DNA from: Thaumasiovibrio subtropicus
Lineage (GTDB): Bacteria > Pseudomonadota > Gammaproteobacteria > Enterobacterales > Vibrionaceae
Assembly (NCBI RefSeq): GCF_019703835.1
Contig: NZ_AP023055.1
Coordinates: 186,001-250,000 of the forward strand
DNA: 64,000 nucleotides
Direction of reading: 5' to 3'
Position 1 is the stretch's first letter. Every line of letters starts with the position of its first letter. Shown here piece after piece: positions 26,026 through 35,548 of the stretch. The notes beneath the pieces were generated by a model. The model ran no database searches and had not been told where the DNA came from. It saw only the letters and a list, made by a program, of their open reading frames with translations. The position numbers and the translations under genes are program-made.

Positions 26026-28887
26026 TTAGTTGTTATCGTCTAGTTCATTGAAGTACGCCACTTGCTCTTTCATCGTTAAGCCTTCGGTGTTTGAACCGAG
26101 CGTCCAGATAAAGAAGCCACCGTAACCATTTTGCTTTTGCCATTGGGTGCGCTTGATGTTGTTCTCTCGGGTTTCGACAAATCGGCCATTCGGTCCCCAT
26201 TGGCTGTTAATGGTATTGCCTAAGACCACCTTTTCCTTGTCACCAACATACTTGGCATAGTTCGCCATTGCGACCTCATAGCGGAAGTTTTCACCTGCGT
26301 CATAGGCCATGACATTGAAGAAGTCGAAAGTATCACGGGTGTTTTCTAGCAGCGAAATTACTTCACCATGGTGTGCAGAGCGGTCAGGTTCAATGAATGA
26401 ACAGTCGTCAAATACGGCTGGATTTGCACACTCGACGGGGTCCGCACCCACATGGTAGGTGGTAAGAGAGAGCAGTTTACTTTCACCAATGCGCTCACGG
26501 AGTAGTGTTACCAAGGCTTCGAGATTTCGGTTGTCCTCTTCTGTGATGCGTGTCGTGCGCTCGAAGTCAAAATCTACCCCATCAATTGTGGCGTATCCCG
26601 CTAGCTGGTAAGCGCTAAAGTCACAATTGCCCTGCCAATCGAACGCCTGACATTCGCCGACAAGTTCATCCGGTGACAGATTCTTTTTGTAGACCGGGTA
26701 GGGCGTATTCAAGAGATCGACGAGACCATCAACAATCGCTTCGCGTTGCGCTGGGGTACCCATGTGGTTCCACATACTGTCGTAGGTTGCGCCGCCCATC
26801 GCAATCATCATGGCTTTGCGAGGATGGGCGTGTTTGAGATGCGTCCATGCGAGATACTGTGGCGCCATCCACGAAGGATCATATTTCGGAGTGATCATAT
26901 CGTCTGAGACGGCAATATTCCCTGATGCGTCCCATTTGCCGAAGGAGAGGAAATAGGCGTCACCTTGCGAGTCCAGAAGTTGTTCAATGTCACGTAGTCC
27001 CCAAGAGGTGAGGTACGTGATAGTACGATCGGGGTTATCGCGTAAGTCATGATCGTCTTGCGGTTCTTTCACTTCAATGCTTGCGGGCACGGAAGTTTGG
27101 CTATCGCCTTCGGAGTTGTGCGCAATCGCGGTAATGGTGTGCTCACCTAACTGCGCGCCATTCCATTGATACTCGTAAGGCGGTTGCGTGACTTCGGTGA
27201 GGCGCTCACCATTGGCAATAAATTCAACACCTGTGATGACACCATCAAAGGTGTTGGCTTCAGCGGCCATGCGAATAGCACGGCCCTGATAGTATGAAGA
27301 ACCATCCGCGGGTGAGGTGAGACTAACGACAAGGTCAATGTCGGTCACCGCGATGCTAATGGCTTGGGTTTGGTTCTCGCCACCTAGATCATTGTGTGCA
27401 ACCGCACTGAGTTCATACATGCCTTCTTGTTGTGGCGGTAGTGTGAAGTGGTATTGATTGCCGCTGGTCGGTGTATCCGCATTGGCGATGTGTTGGCCAT
27501 TGAGCAAAACCTCTACCCGAGTCACTGTGCCTTCGCTATCCTCGGCGGCGACAATGACGGGGATCTGCTCGTTGAGGCGGAATCGCTCACCCTGTCCAGG
27601 TGCGACGAGATCTATCTCTGGCACTGGGGTGAGGTCACACTCGCCTTCTTCATGCCAAGCATCTTTCCAGGCGTCCGGATAGTTAGGATGACCCGTACCG
27701 GGGGTCCACACGGGATTGCCGCACCAACCCGCAACGGTGCAGCTAAAGAGATGGCCGATGTTTGATACACGGTCGCCAACTTGATAGTGCATACCATCTT
27801 CATACTGAGGGATGTCACCACATTGGCCTCCCGAGCTTTGCGTCACTCGAATATTCACGTTTGCAGTACTGGTGAGCGCTTGCTCGTCGGTCGCTGTGGC
27901 AATGAGCTCGACACTGCCAATGACATCGGGTTGCCAATCACATTCGAAATTTGTCACTTCACTGGCATCAAACTCACAGATGGTTTGATTGTTCGCCGAA
28001 ACCGCGACGTGGGCTAAATCATCATCCGCATCCGTCGCGTTGATTTCAATTCTTACGCTATCAGTTTGCTTAAACTCATCACCTTCTGCTGGGGTGATGA
28101 AGTTGATCGCTGGTGGTTGAAAATCTGGGTTGTCATTGTAGATGTCGACGTTTGCCGAGGCGGCTTTGATCCGTTTGCCCTCTTCACTGAACAGGATGAC
28201 TTCGACTTGACTTGCGCCTAGTGCACTCGGTGTCCATGGTTGGTGATAGTTTTCAGTGTCAACATCGATGATTTGATCGCCGAGCTTCTCATTTGCTGCC
28301 CAAAACTCAACGCGATAGGCATCCTCACCATGAGCATCTGCGACTATGGTTGTCTCTTCATTAACGGCAAGACGCGCGCCGGATTGCGGCGAGGTGAGTG
28401 TGATGTCACCTTGTGGTGGCAGGGTGCCTCCTTCACCGTTGAATGCGATGCTTTGACTAAAGGCGTCGAGATCATTAATCATCCCACTCATGCTAATCGA
28501 CAGTGTGAAATGATCCGCAGTTTGCAATAGGGTGTTTGCCCAGTCTCCGTCTGGAAACAGGAAGGTGATGGTATGGAGAATACCGTCATTGGTGGTGCTG
28601 TGCTCGATGCGCCAATTTGGGTATGACAAGGTTGCTGATGACCAGTTGATGTCGCTGACGTGGTGGTCGAGCACAAAAGTGACCGTCGCATCACGCATAT
28701 CAATTGCTTGATCATCGGCATTCTGGATAGCGATTTGATAAGTGCTCCAGTATTGCCCTTCGGTTTGAGGGTTCACATCGATATCAACGTTTAAGGCAAG
28801 GGCTGCCATGGGTGATATCAGTAAACCCGCGGCGAACAGGGCGCCAGTAATTTTATTGATTTTTCCTGTTGGGGTGAGTGAGCGCAT
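26026..28887 (-). CDS. Secreted GH18 chitinase with Ig-like repeats and internal chitin-binding domain
   Basis: A 953-residue exported enzyme that cleaves chitin beta-1,4 linkages. ATG 28887 has AGAGGAC upstream; a TTG at 28899 is possible but less likely. Order: signal peptide about 1-31, a beta-rich N-domain (about 32-155) related to that of the upstream chitinase, two Ig-like domains (about 160-345), a CBM5/12-type domain (about 352-421; HYQVGDRVSNIGHLFSCTV), two further Ig-like domains, and a GH18 barrel (about 622-953). The barrel carries the catalytic motif DGVDFDFE (acid Glu776). It follows the other chitinase by 87 bp on the same strand, so they are probably co-transcribed. GTWxxx-like aromatic residues in the repeats fit polysaccharide contact, but this is inference. 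Confidence 0.9.
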   Translation of the reverse strand: MRSLTPTGKINKITGALFAAGLLISPMAALALNVDIDVNPQTEGQYWSTYQIAIQNADDQAIDMRDATVTFVLDHHVSDINWSSATLSYPNWRIEHSTTNDGILHTITFLFPDGDWANTLLQTADHFTLSISMSGMINDLDAFSQSIAFNGEGGTLPPQGDITLTSPQSGARLAVNEETTIVADAHGEDAYRVEFWAANEKLGDQIIDVDTENYHQPWTPSALGASQVEVILFSEEGKRIKAASANVDIYNDNPDFQPPAINFITPAEGDEFKQTDSVRIEINATDADDDLAHVAVSANNQTICEFDASEVTNFECDWQPDVIGSVELIATATDEQALTSTANVNIRVTQSSGGQCGDIPQYEDGMHYQVGDRVSNIGHLFSCTVAGWCGNPVWTPGTGHPNYPDAWKDAWHEEGECDLTPVPEIDLVAPGQGERFRLNEQIPVIVAAEDSEGTVTRVEVLLNGQHIANADTPTSGNQYHFTLPPQQEGMYELSAVAHNDLGGENQTQAISIAVTDIDLVVSLTSPADGSSYYQGRAIRMAAEANTFDGVITGVEFIANGERLTEVTQPPYEYQWNGAQLGEHTITAIAHNSEGDSQTSVPASIEVKEPQDDHDLRDNPDRTITYLTSWGLRDIEQLLDSQGDAYFLSFGKWDASGNIAVSDDMITPKYDPSWMAPQYLAWTHLKHAHPRKAMMIAMGGATYDSMWNHMGTPAQREAIVDGLVDLLNTPYPVYKKNLSPDELVGECQAFDWQGNCDFSAYQLAGYATIDGVDFDFERTTRITEEDNRNLEALVTLLRERIGESKLLSLTTYHVGADPVECANPAVFDDCSFIEPDRSAHHGEVISLLENTRDTFDFFNVMAYDAGENFRYEVAMANYAKYVGDKEKVVLGNTINSQWGPNGRFVETRENNIKRTQWQKQNGYGGFFIWTLGSNTEGLTMKEQVAYFNELDDNN

Positions 28888-28974
28888 ATGTCCTCTCAAT
28901 GTGAATGTTGTAGAGATGTGTTGTTGTTTTGGAGGCCGACAGCATGTTGTCGGCCTTGTCGTGAAGAGATAGGG

Positions 28975-31900
28975 CTATTTGATTTCGCAGTACATTTCCC
29001 AAGAACTATCGCTGCCCGGCTCCGAGTTAGTCCACCATTGCGCTTGATAGACAAACCCATTGTGGCGAAGAAGATCCGGTTTTAGCGCATGGCTTGGGTT
29101 GCCTTGCCAGTCGGTTTGAGGCCACTGGGTGTTAGCTCCGTCGTAGACGGGTAATGCACTGATATCAAAGTCGCATTCGCCACCCGGCTCACCTGGGCCT
29201 CCCGGGTTACTGTTGTTACCAAATTCATGTTCTGGCAGGTCAGCAAAGTGTTTTTTCAAGCCGACAGTGACGACATTGCCGTCGGCATCGGCACTCAGTA
29301 GACGTACACCTTCCGTACCAATGGTGGCAGGGATGTAGAACACCATGCTGAGGTCAACTTCGCCGCCCGGCGCAATGTCTGCGTAGGGGTTGAGAGTGAC
29401 TTCAACGGTATGTTGGTATTCGATATTACTGTTTGGCTTGTCACCGTGGAAGTTGTCATGTCCTGCACTTTTCACCACGGTTGTCCCAGCACCATTCCAA
29501 TCGCTGATGGTGTCAGAAGTTGACGAAGCGATTTGGAACTGCATCTTGGTCCCCGTTGGTAGGCTTTGCGATGAGTTGTTCACCACGCGCAGGGTGGGGT
29601 TAATTGGATAGTTGTTGTCTCCGATAGGGAAATCGCTGACGCTGACATCAACATCGATGTGACCGACAGGCAACGGGAGATCGTTATGATCGATATCCAT
29701 GTCGTCAGCAGTACGTAACTCTTCATACATTAATGATGTGAGTGTGTCGCCCATGTAGTATTCGCCTGTCTCTGCATTAAAGGCGTAGTCTCCGGCTAGC
29801 TCCCAAATCATCACACCACCAAATCCACCATCTTTGATGAAATCCAACTTGTGCTGAATAGACTCTTCATCTTCGGTTGATAAGAAGACCTGTTTTTCCG
29901 CATTCCATAGCCAAGGTACACGGGCTTTGTCGTCGAAGTGGCGCTCATAGGTGCCCGTGATGAGGTGATCAGGGTTGTCTTTGTCGAGACCCCATGCTTC
30001 GCCATAGCTAGGCATGCTGCCAGCTAAACCAAGTGATGCCGCATGCTCAAGGTTTTTGGCATGCCACATCGGGACGACGCCAGAAGCGATTTCTTGGTTG
30101 TTATCATCAAGATCGTGCCACAGGTTATCGATACCACGCGCGCCATCACCACAAGGATCATTCATCCCTGTGCCTTCTGGACATTGAGTCTGATTCGGTA
30201 ATGGTGCGGTGCCGTTCAGGCCATGTTCGCCACCGGAGACGTTTTGCCAACCTCGAGTGTAGTAAGGGACACCGACATTGATTTTTGATGGATCAACAGC
30301 GCCACGGAAGTAAGCTGCACCCCAAGCCGCATTGAGGTAACCAACACCGCCCCATTGCGCTTGATCGTAGATGCCAGCGGCCTTTAACTCTGGATCTTCT
30401 TTGTTATCAAACAAGGCTGCGTTGTGGGCAACGTAGTGGTTCCATGTGCCGTGGAAGTCGTAGGTCATGATGTTGATGAAATCGAGGTAGTCAGTAACTT
30501 GGAAGTTCTCCATGCCACGCAATAGATAACCCGATGATGGGGAAGCGATGGTGAAGAGATAGCGACGACCATCTTCTTTTTCTGCTTCAGTGAGCATGTC
30601 ACGGGTAACACGCATCAACTCGACATAGTTCGGGAAGAGGGCATCACGACACTTGTCTGCGTGAGGCCAATCAACCGGGTTGCCGGCATTGGTCATCGAT
30701 GTTGGGTATTCGTAGTCGTAGTCGATACCATCAAAGCCATATTTGCGCATTGCCTCAATGGCGTTGCCAGCAAGCGTGCGGATGCCTTCCATATTGACAC
30801 TACAGTCAGCGTTGGTGGTACCAGTGAAGAAGCCGCCGGATTCAGCCCAGCCACCCAACGCAATGATGGTTTTTACATCTGGATACTGCTTCTTGTATTT
30901 GTTGAGTAGGTTAAAGTGACCCGTGTAGTCAAACTCGGGATCCATCTCGGCACCTTCAATTTCGGGCCACTCCATATCGGTAGCGCTTTCGCTGAGGAGT
31001 AGGTCTAAGGTATCGGTATCGACACCAGCAAATGCATAGTTGATATGGGTGATTTTTTCCCAAGGAATATCCGATACCAAGTACGTAGGAAAGTCGTTTG
31101 CGCCATCTCGCCACGAGGTGAAGTAACCGATAATGCGGCGAGGTTTGTCGTCGGCCATACATTCGCGACCATCTTCACGGTAAATTTGCTTGATATCACA
31201 GGAAAGCCCCGGTGGCGGCGGATCAATCGGTGGTGGCTCCACTCCCGTATCTTCGGTCACCTTGATGGTGATTTGTGATGTCGCGGTTAAGTGAGTGGCA
31301 TCGGTCGCTTCTGCTTTGAGTGTTTTGCTGCCCGTGGTAGTCGGCTGGTATTCGCAACGAAAGTCTTGGGTTTGCTCTGCATCAAACTCACAGATGGTTT
31401 GGTTGTCGGCAAAGACCTTCACACTGCGTAAATCATCATCCGCATCCGCGGCATTGACGGATATCGCAATGCGTTGCGCGATATCAAATTCTTGATTGTG
31501 ACTTGGCGTGGCGAATGAGACGGTCGGGGCGGTGGGGTGCTCTTCTTCCTCGATGATCAATAAACTGATCGCTTCGCTAGCGAGGGAGTCACCGGCTTCA
31601 TTGAGCACTGATACGGTGACCGTATGCTGCCCCAAGGCGTCTGGCGTCCAAGCATGGCGATAGGTATGGAGGCCATCCAGTGCAGTTTGCGTGTTGATGA
31701 CATTGTCATTGATGCTAAAGGTGATGGTTTCGCCAGTCTGTGCCTCAATATCTGCGACGATCGGCGTGATCTCGCCGAGCTCTCTTTGCTCGCCATTCGC
31801 AGGCGAGGTGATGATTACTTCGGTTTCAGGCGGTGGTACAGGCGTGCCTCCGTCACCATCAGTTGTAAAACGGATGCTGTTTTGGAACGCAGTGAGATCA

Positions 31901-32304
31901 TCAATTTTGCCACTGAGGCCGAATCCCAAGGTAAATGATTGTCCGGCAGTCAGTTCGGTGCGCACCCAGTCGCCTTCATCGAAGGACAAAACAACGCGGT
32001 GTAAGGTTTCACCATTTTGTGGGGAATGCGTAATGTGCATTTGTGGGTAGCTTACCCCCCCAGTGCTACTCCACTGTAAGCTTGATACCTCGTGGTCTAA
32101 AGTGAACTCAATAATGGCGTCACGCAGTTCAACAGGTTCGGAAGTACTGTTAGCAAGCGCAATACTGTAGTTGTTCCACCAATCACTTGGGGAAGAAGGG
32201 GCGTTGATATCGATAACAAGCTGGTTTGCAACGGCAATGGCAACAGGCGACAGACTTAATCCTAAAATCATGGCCGCACTACCAATACGATGAATAGTGT
32301 TCAT
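28975..32304 (-). CDS. Secreted multidomain GH18 chitinase, ChiA-like
   Basis: An 1109-residue exported chitinase. Order: signal peptide 1-27 (ending AVA), an N-terminal beta domain about 28-150 shared with the downstream chitinase, two Ig-like domains (about 160-345), a GH18 domain about 385-865 with catalytic motif DGIDYDYE (Glu532) and a chitinase insertion domain, a second beta domain about 880-1020, and a C-terminal CBM5/12 chitin-binding domain with YQAQWWT. It fits the large Vibrio chitinase A group. It is the first gene of a two-chitinase operon. The 818 bp upstream should contain its promoter, which I could not define. Confidence 0.92.
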   Translation of the reverse strand: MNTIHRIGSAAMILGLSLSPVAIAVANQLVIDINAPSSPSDWWNNYSIALANSTSEPVELRDAIIEFTLDHEVSSLQWSSTGGVSYPQMHITHSPQNGETLHRVVLSFDEGDWVRTELTAGQSFTLGFGLSGKIDDLTAFQNSIRFTTDGDGGTPVPPPETEVIITSPANGEQRELGEITPIVADIEAQTGETITFSINDNVINTQTALDGLHTYRHAWTPDALGQHTVTVSVLNEAGDSLASEAISLLIIEEEEHPTAPTVSFATPSHNQEFDIAQRIAISVNAADADDDLRSVKVFADNQTICEFDAEQTQDFRCEYQPTTTGSKTLKAEATDATHLTATSQITIKVTEDTGVEPPPIDPPPPGLSCDIKQIYREDGRECMADDKPRRIIGYFTSWRDGANDFPTYLVSDIPWEKITHINYAFAGVDTDTLDLLLSESATDMEWPEIEGAEMDPEFDYTGHFNLLNKYKKQYPDVKTIIALGGWAESGGFFTGTTNADCSVNMEGIRTLAGNAIEAMRKYGFDGIDYDYEYPTSMTNAGNPVDWPHADKCRDALFPNYVELMRVTRDMLTEAEKEDGRRYLFTIASPSSGYLLRGMENFQVTDYLDFINIMTYDFHGTWNHYVAHNAALFDNKEDPELKAAGIYDQAQWGGVGYLNAAWGAAYFRGAVDPSKINVGVPYYTRGWQNVSGGEHGLNGTAPLPNQTQCPEGTGMNDPCGDGARGIDNLWHDLDDNNQEIASGVVPMWHAKNLEHAASLGLAGSMPSYGEAWGLDKDNPDHLITGTYERHFDDKARVPWLWNAEKQVFLSTEDEESIQHKLDFIKDGGFGGVMIWELAGDYAFNAETGEYYMGDTLTSLMYEELRTADDMDIDHNDLPLPVGHIDVDVSVSDFPIGDNNYPINPTLRVVNNSSQSLPTGTKMQFQIASSTSDTISDWNGAGTTVVKSAGHDNFHGDKPNSNIEYQHTVEVTLNPYADIAPGGEVDLSMVFYIPATIGTEGVRLLSADADGNVVTVGLKKHFADLPEHEFGNNSNPGGPGEPGGECDFDISALPVYDGANTQWPQTDWQGNPSHALKPDLLRHNGFVYQAQWWTNSEPGSDSSWEMYCEIK

Positions 32305-33122
32305 ACGTGGTCTATATTCCTTATTCGTATTATTTGAGGGGGAAGTACATAAAATCCGTTGTCTACATGAAGAAAAGAGCGTTAATGATGCTCACAGTCG
32401 CATTACTGACTAGGTTCAGAAAGAGATATGAATAAATTGAACGTGGGTCAATATGCTGCATTCTTAATGGATTATGCTTGGTTTATATGCGAAATAATAA
32501 ATAAATCAGTAACGTTAAATATAGTACTCTTTCGAGAAGTGCTTAAAAGCTGTATTACTTGGATAAAGCTCACATTATCAAATAGATGACAGGGTTTGCG
32601 TTAATTTTGTGCTGATTAAGGCATGGTTAACTCTTTCTTTATCAAAGCGTAACATACCCATAAGTCGTTTAAATTATTGATTTTAAAGTATTTAGTGGTT
32701 TGTGATTTATTCTTTTGGTTTGTTTCTACTGACTTTTTATTAGGCGAGGTGTTTCAGGGGTGTAACAAGGTGTGTCTCGGTTGATGATAAAATGAAATAA
32801 AAATTACCGGATCCTGACAAAAGTTATTCTTAAAGCAGTTTTGAGAAAGAAATTAATTTCAATCTGTTTGTGACTTTCGTTCAGCATTGAATTCTGAGCA
32901 GCTGTATGGTGTTTGTAATAACGCTAGCCACCCGTGTTTGAATATTGGTATTCTTATTTGGTATTTATTTCAATTTCTTTTAACAAGGGTTATGAGTCTA
33001 AGTAAGTGAGCCTTACTGTCTTAGATGCTGGGATGTGCTGGATGAGGATGTCTATTGTTAATTCGTTTCGTTACGCTTCGGCTTACCCCTCCCTGTGGGA
33101 GTAGAAAGAAAGGAATATAACA
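32305..33122. other. Long AT-rich intergenic region upstream of chitinase operon and lipoprotein gene
   Basis: No ORF, tRNA or known riboswitch consensus is seen over 818 bp between divergent genes. A 5-bp hairpin, CTCCC/GGGAG (33089-33101), lies in the leader of the lipoprotein gene. The length suggests complex control of chitinase expression. No c-di-GMP-I aptamer core could be found by eye. Confidence 0.5.
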
Positions 33123-33503
33123 ATGAAAATCAAATTATTATCAGTGATGGCGGTGTTAGCTGGATTAGTGGGTTGTGCCACGACGGCAAAAAGCCCTTAT
33201 ACACCTACCGTTTCTCCTCAGCAAGTGGAGATGGTACGCGTCGAGTTGGCAGAGATTATTAGCGACAACTTATACATTACCGATGATGGTTTTGTTGTCT
33301 GGACAGAGTATGCGCCAGCGGGGTACGAGTGGGAGAGGGAATACATGCGTGATGCGGCATTCCACGCGGCGTGTGATGATTTCCTGCCACTGCTAGAGTC
33401 GGGTTTTGTCTTCAATGCACACTTTAAAGGCCGCAAAGGTAGCAACCTGTATTACAACCTAGACCGCTGTTTAGAAGACAAATCTACCGGTCTGTATCGT
33501 TAA
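33123..33503 (+). CDS. Small lipoprotein of unknown function
   Basis: A 126-residue protein with a lipoprotein signal. The lipobox is LVGC, acylated at Cys18, followed by ATTAKSPY. The mature part is acidic and aromatic, with cysteines in FHAACDDF and LDRCLED that could pair. AAAGGAA lies before the ATG. No domain is recognised. It is divergent from the chitinase operon and followed by a strong terminator, so it is a single-gene unit. Confidence 0.8.
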   Translation: MKIKLLSVMAVLAGLVGCATTAKSPYTPTVSPQQVEMVRVELAEIISDNLYITDDGFVVWTEYAPAGYEWEREYMRDAAFHAACDDFLPLLESGFVFNAHFKGRKGSNLYYNLDRCLEDKSTGLYR

Positions 33504-33561
33504 TGATGTGACAGGGTACATTCGCTTCTGTACTGAGTGAAACGGTTGTCATCGTCAAAGT

Positions 33562-33589
33562 AAAGGGTCGCGAAATCGCGACCCTTTTT
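33562..33589. terminator. Bidirectional terminator between lipoprotein genes
   Basis: Stem AAAGGGTCGCG/CGCGACCCTTT with an AAAT loop and a T tract, between two convergent genes. Confidence 0.9.
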
Positions 33590-33623
33590 GAAGGTATATT
33601 TTTGATGGTATAGGGAAAAACCG

Positions 33624-34412
33624 CTATTGGCGTCGATACCGACCCATTTCGATCTCTTCTGCAATCAACATCGCTTTTTTTTGTAGCATTTCATGGGTTG
33701 CCATATCGATGGGTTTAATGCGCATTAGCCTGTCTGTGCCACTGGTGAGTTCAAACTGCGCCGCTACCATAGTCCAGACATACGCCTCTTCGATGTTGTC
33801 GATTTGTAGGTTCAGTGTGGCTAGCGAAAGGATCAGCTGATTTTCGAGGGGCATTTGGCTGTTCACTAACTCCAAACCTTGGTGGAGTATATTGATAGCA
33901 TGCGCTTTATCTGAATGTGTGTAATATCCTGCGAGCGCCATCTTGAGGTAGGGTGTATTCAGCCTTTCTGAGCTCTCCAACGCCAGAAACTGATCTTTTG
34001 CCAACTCGTCACCTTGTGTCCACCGATAGTAGATGATCTCCGGTGCTTGAGAAGTCGAAAGCTCCATCAGTAGTTTGTCTTCTTGTGCTGCGCTGTGGAC
34101 AAGCGCGGCCATGCGCCGCGCATTGGCATCAGAAAGTTGAGTGGCAGAAATGACCGAGGAGAGCTCCATACAACGTGTGAACATTTTGGTTGCTTTTAAC
34201 TCTTCAAACTTGTCGAGATCGCGACCAGAAATGATTGCCGTGTAGCGCGCGCGGACTAAAGGGTCGCGATCCTTTTTACAGTGCGTATCGCCGATGTTGA
34301 GATCGCCACACATACCGGGAATGGCTTTGCAGAGTTCATCGGCATCTTTCTCGCCACCAAAACAGCCAGCAAGAAGGGAACAGGTGAGTAAAGTAAGCGT
34401 AAATCGTTGCAT
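33624..34412 (-). CDS. DUF2989-family lipoprotein
   Basis: A 262-residue protein with lipobox LLAGC (Cys17), followed by conserved CKAIPGMCGDLNIGDTHC, a cysteine-rich start that I associate with the Vibrio DUF2989 family. The rest is helical, TPR-like in pattern (AINILHQGLELVN, EEAYVWTMVAAQFE). Probably anchored in the outer membrane on the periplasmic side. Function unknown. It is convergent with the lipoprotein gene at 33123. Confidence 0.75.
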   Translation of the reverse strand: MQRFTLTLLTCSLLAGCFGGEKDADELCKAIPGMCGDLNIGDTHCKKDRDPLVRARYTAIISGRDLDKFEELKATKMFTRCMELSSVISATQLSDANARRMAALVHSAAQEDKLLMELSTSQAPEIIYYRWTQGDELAKDQFLALESSERLNTPYLKMALAGYYTHSDKAHAINILHQGLELVNSQMPLENQLILSLATLNLQIDNIEEAYVWTMVAAQFELTSGTDRLMRIKPIDMATHEMLQKKAMLIAEEIEMGRYRRQ

Positions 34413-34551
34413 GTTTATCGCGGTCGTTTTTCTTCCAGTTTAACTGACTTAACGGTAAAAACCTGACTTTCTACTCTCACTTTTAGTTAACTTGTTACCT
34501 TCTTTCAATGTTTTGCTCTGTTTTTTTAACTCTGTTGCTTTTTAGTCATAC

Positions 34552-35196
34552 TTAGAGGCAATCTCGGCTGCTGGTGGCGGTACCAAAGTCGGCATTCACC
34601 TCTAAGTCAGTATGGCGACCGTGATCGAGCTTAGCACCCGCACTCAACGACCCGTGGATTTGCTCGGCATGACAAAGGTTGGCATAAGCGCCCATGGCGG
34701 CTCTGAGGTTGACTTGTTGCGCTTTCAAGATGACATCGTCGTCGTTGAAGGCGGCGCCCATCCCAATTTCTAAGTCAAGCTGCTCGGTCTCGCCAGCGAC
34801 ATGCAGTAATGTGCCCATCTGGCCTCTGACTCTCATCGCGTCGGGTGAGACGGCACATTCAGAGAGTGTGAGTTTAGTGCCATTGACTGCAGTCACGTCC
34901 TCAATATGTTGATTGGTATAGATGACCAGCTTGACCGGTTTGTGATCACCCCAAAGCCATTCTGAATGATTGATGAGTGTCAGTTCACCATTTTTTTCAA
35001 CGATTTCAAGGTCGGTGAGATCGTCTGGGCTGGTAAGGCGAGGTACGTCATCACACATGACATGAGCTGAAATACCATTGGCGATGGATAACTCAGTAAA
35101 CTCGCTAATAGTGCGGTCATCAGCAACAACAAAGGTGCTGATACCCAGAGCCGCGACAGCGGCGGTTAAATTCGAAGCAAGTTCTTCAATGTGCAT
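34552..35196 (-). CDS. Head-GIN (DUF2807) domain protein
   Basis: A 214-residue protein. Most of it is a repetitive beta structure of the head-GIN type: ISEFTELSIANGISAHVMC at the start and repeats such as VTAVNGTKLTLSE, VRGQMGTLLHVAG and DLEIGMGAAF. Family members are usually exported and surface-linked. Here the N-terminus (MHIEELASNLTAAVAALG) is not a convincing signal peptide, so the location is uncertain. Function unknown. Confidence 0.7.
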   Translation of the reverse strand: MHIEELASNLTAAVAALGISTFVVADDRTISEFTELSIANGISAHVMCDDVPRLTSPDDLTDLEIVEKNGELTLINHSEWLWGDHKPVKLVIYTNQHIEDVTAVNGTKLTLSECAVSPDAMRVRGQMGTLLHVAGETEQLDLEIGMGAAFNDDDVILKAQQVNLRAAMGAYANLCHAEQIHGSLSAGAKLDHGRHTDLEVNADFGTATSSRDCL

Positions 35197-35548
35197 GTGT
35201 CTCTCCCTAATAGCATCTTACGAAATAGGTGGCGGTGGGTGGTTGACTCAATCACGTTCACCATGAATGTATTGCTACAAAGCGATAACCGTGCCAACTT
35301 TTATGTTGTTTAAAATCAATAAGTTAATTTCAACTACATCTGTTTTGACGTTGAGGATGATAAAATATACACACTCTTTGGTAAATTTAACCACTAATGA
35401 GAGTGGGCAAAAGCCACAAGGAGTAGCGACGCAAGCCGTGATTGATCTCATTTTGTGAAAAGATGTTTTAATTTTATTGCTTGTTGAGATTATTTTTCAT
35501 TGTGTACCGCGTATAATGGTCTACATTGTTTTTTAACGCGTAAGTATC
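35197..35548. other. Intergenic region before the sulfatase-maturase gene
   Basis: An AT-rich 352-bp gap between divergent genes. It presumably holds both promoters. I see no ORF or RNA gene that I can support. Confidence 0.4.

Noticed and set aside
26026..32304. Many long plus-strand frames opposite the chitinase genes
   Set aside because: They are antisense shadows of high-quality reading frames with signal peptides and catalytic motifs on the minus strand.
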